Assembly: GCF_030944405.1 (NCBI RefSeq) | Contig: NZ_CP132339.1 | Coordinates: forward strand, 2,852,001-2,916,000 | Origin: Janthinobacterium sp. J1-1 | GTDB lineage: Bacteria; Pseudomonadota; Gammaproteobacteria; Burkholderiales; Burkholderiaceae_D | Length of the DNA: 64,000 nt | Direction: 5' to 3' | In this document: one piece after another, positions 62,671-64,000 of the stretch | Layout: each line of letters opens with the position of its first letter | Numbering within the stretch: the first letter of the stretch is position 1 | Notes under the pieces: generated by a model | Databases searched by the model: none | Told to the model about the DNA's origin: nothing | What the model saw: only the letters and a program-made list of their open reading frames with translations | Translations under genes and position numbers: made by a program

Positions 62671-64000
62671 ATGTATCAGGATCGCATACGCCACCCGGGC
62701 TTGCTCGATAAAATCATGAGCGCCGACCAGGCAGCCACCTTGTTCCAGAGCGGCATGCGTGTCGGCATGAGCGGCTTTACCCGTGCCGGCGACGCCAAGG
62801 CCCTGCCGCGCGCACTGGCCGAGCGCGCCCGCCAGGAACCATTTAGCCTGACCTTGATTACCGGCGCCTCGCTGGGCAACGGCAGCGACGGCCTGATGGC
62901 CGAGGCCGGCGTGCTGGCACGCCGCATGCCGTTCCAGGTCGACCCGGTCTTGCGCGGCAAGATCAACCAGGGCGAGGTGATGTTCATCGACCAGCATCTG
63001 TCGGAAACGGCCGAGCAGCTGCGTTCGGGCAACCTGGCCGCCGTCGATATCGCCGTCATCGAGGCGACCGCGATCACGGCCTTTGGTGCCATCATTCCGA
63101 CCATGTCGGTCGGTAATTCCGCCGCGTTCGCCCAGCAAGCGACGCAGGTGATCATCGAGATCAACCTGTCGACGCCGCTGGCGCTGGAAGGCTTGCACGA
63201 CATTTATATTCCACAGACCCTGCCGGGCCGCGAGCCGATTCCGCTGACCCGGGTCGACCAGCGCCTGGGCGGCACGGCGATCGCCATCGATCCCGCCCGC
63301 ATCGCCGCCATCGTCATCACCGACAGCCCGGACAGCCCGTCGAACGCCTTGCCGCCGGACGCGGAAACCCAGGCGATCGCCGGCCATGTGATCGCCTTTT
63401 TGCAAGGCGAAGTGGCGGCCGGGCGCATGGGGCCGGAACTGCTGCCCTTGCAGGCCGGCATCGGGACGATTGCCAACGCCGTGCTGCATGGCCTGATCGG
63501 CTCGCCTTTCCGCAACATGACGATGTATTCGGAAGTACTGCAGGACAGCGCCATCGAACTGCTGGACTCGGGCCAGCTGGCGTTTGCGTCGGCTTCGTCG
63601 ATCACCCTGTCGGCCGCCGTGCATCAAAAGCTGATGGACAATATCGACCATTACCGGTCAAAAATCGTGCTGCGCCCGCAGGAGATCAGCAACCACCCCG
63701 AGATCGTGCGCCGGCTCGGCATCATCGCCTTGAACACGGCGCTGGAGTTCGATATCTACGGCAACGTCAACTCCACCCATGTGTGTGGCACGCACATGAT
63801 GAACGGCATCGGCGGCTCGGGCGACTTTGCGCGCAACGGGCAGGTATCGATGTTTGTCAGCAAGTCGGCCGCCAAGGGCGGGCGCGTGTCGAGCGTGGTG
63901 CCGATGGTCTCGCATGTGGACCATACGGAACACGATGTCGATGTGCTGGTGACGGAATGGGGTTATGCCGACCTGCGCGGCCTGGCGCCGCGTGAACGGG
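62671..64000 (+). CDS. Acetyl-CoA hydrolase/succinate CoA-transferase (partial, right edge)
   Basis: The first 443 codons of a protein of about 500 residues. ATG 62671 is preceded by AGGAG; the frame is open to the window end. The CoA-transferase fold shows SGFTRAGDAKALPRALAERA and GTIANAVLHGLIGSPFRNMTMYSEVLQD; Glu288 in YSEV is the likely catalytic residue that forms the glutamyl-CoA thioester. It moves CoA between acetate/propionate and succinate, or hydrolyses acetyl-CoA. The LysR gene is divergent. Confidence 0.92.
   Translation, partial: MYQDRIRHPGLLDKIMSADQAATLFQSGMRVGMSGFTRAGDAKALPRALAERARQEPFSLTLITGASLGNGSDGLMAEAGVLARRMPFQVDPVLRGKINQGEVMFIDQHLSETAEQLRSGNLAAVDIAVIEATAITAFGAIIPTMSVGNSAAFAQQATQVIIEINLSTPLALEGLHDIYIPQTLPGREPIPLTRVDQRLGGTAIAIDPARIAAIVITDSPDSPSNALPPDAETQAIAGHVIAFLQGEVAAGRMGPELLPLQAGIGTIANAVLHGLIGSPFRNMTMYSEVLQDSAIELLDSGQLAFASASSITLSAAVHQKLMDNIDHYRSKIVLRPQEISNHPEIVRRLGIIALNTALEFDIYGNVNSTHVCGTHMMNGIGGSGDFARNGQVSMFVSKSAAKGGRVSSVVPMVSHVDHTEHDVDVLVTEWGYADLRGLAPRER

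Noticed and set aside
1..64000. CRISPR array or rRNA operon
   Set aside because: No regularly spaced repeats and no rRNA-like sequence were seen on either strand.

Overview
The window is GC-rich, densely packed DNA from a Gram-negative betaproteobacterium. It most resembles an Oxalobacteraceae genome of the Janthinobacterium/Duganella/Massilia type. That placement rests on gene content (aryl polyene cluster with an internal ammonia-lyase, DUF3563, DUF2339/DUF3999 pair, PEP-CTERM protein, KaiC-like ATPase with hybrid kinase, RND efflux) and is an inference, since no 16S gene is present.

Layout. Positions 1-17491 carry a plus-strand train of overlapping genes for an aryl polyene (APE) pigment. 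In order: a cut-off acyltransferase, two acyl carrier proteins, a membrane protein, an AMP-ligase fused to a dehydratase, a methyltransferase, a glycosyltransferase, an LpxL-like acyltransferase, an aromatic amino acid ammonia-lyase, a thioesterase, a LolA-like protein, an MMPL exporter, a lipoprotein, ketosynthase, dehydratase, ketoreductase and a second ketosynthase. A beta-lactamase-fold lipoprotein, a second lipoprotein and a phosphopantetheinyl transferase follow. The enzymes would start an aryl primer, extend and reduce it on the carrier proteins, and export and attach the product to the envelope.

17488-21741 is a two-gene minus-strand operon whose second gene (DUF2145) is split by a complete 3030-bp IS66-family element. 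The element has matching inverted repeats and an 8-bp target duplication; removing it restores a 261-codon reading frame exactly. 21.8-32.5 kb holds an HTH regulator with a perfect palindrome upstream, the DUF2339/DUF3999 membrane pair, an MFS-acyltransferase fusion, and a KaiC-like ATPase followed by a hybrid histidine kinase. 32.9-39.5 kb is a tripartite RND pump with its own TetR regulator and a candidate operator over the promoter.

39.6-44.5 kb begins with tRNA-Pro(GGG) and continues with an integrase C-terminal remnant and lower-GC genes: a hypothetical with a GvpU-like look, HicAB toxin-antitoxin, an unknown gene pair, an orphan coiled-coil gene and a PEP-CTERM protein. It looks like a decayed island. 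44.7-52.7 kb has a 1271-residue double hybrid kinase, a DoxX-like protein, a TonB-dependent siderophore receptor under a Fur box, and a FAD monooxygenase.

52.8-56.0 kb is a compact four-gene operon: acyl-CoA-dehydrogenase-like protein, PIG-L deacetylase, NodS-like methyltransferase and glycosyltransferase. Its enzyme classes parallel Nod-factor chemistry, and it is the best candidate here for an undescribed pathway. The rest carries a lipoprotein, a chemoreceptor, small hypotheticals, an FHS-family sugar permease, a LysR regulator and, cut off at the right edge, an acetyl-CoA hydrolase/CoA-transferase.
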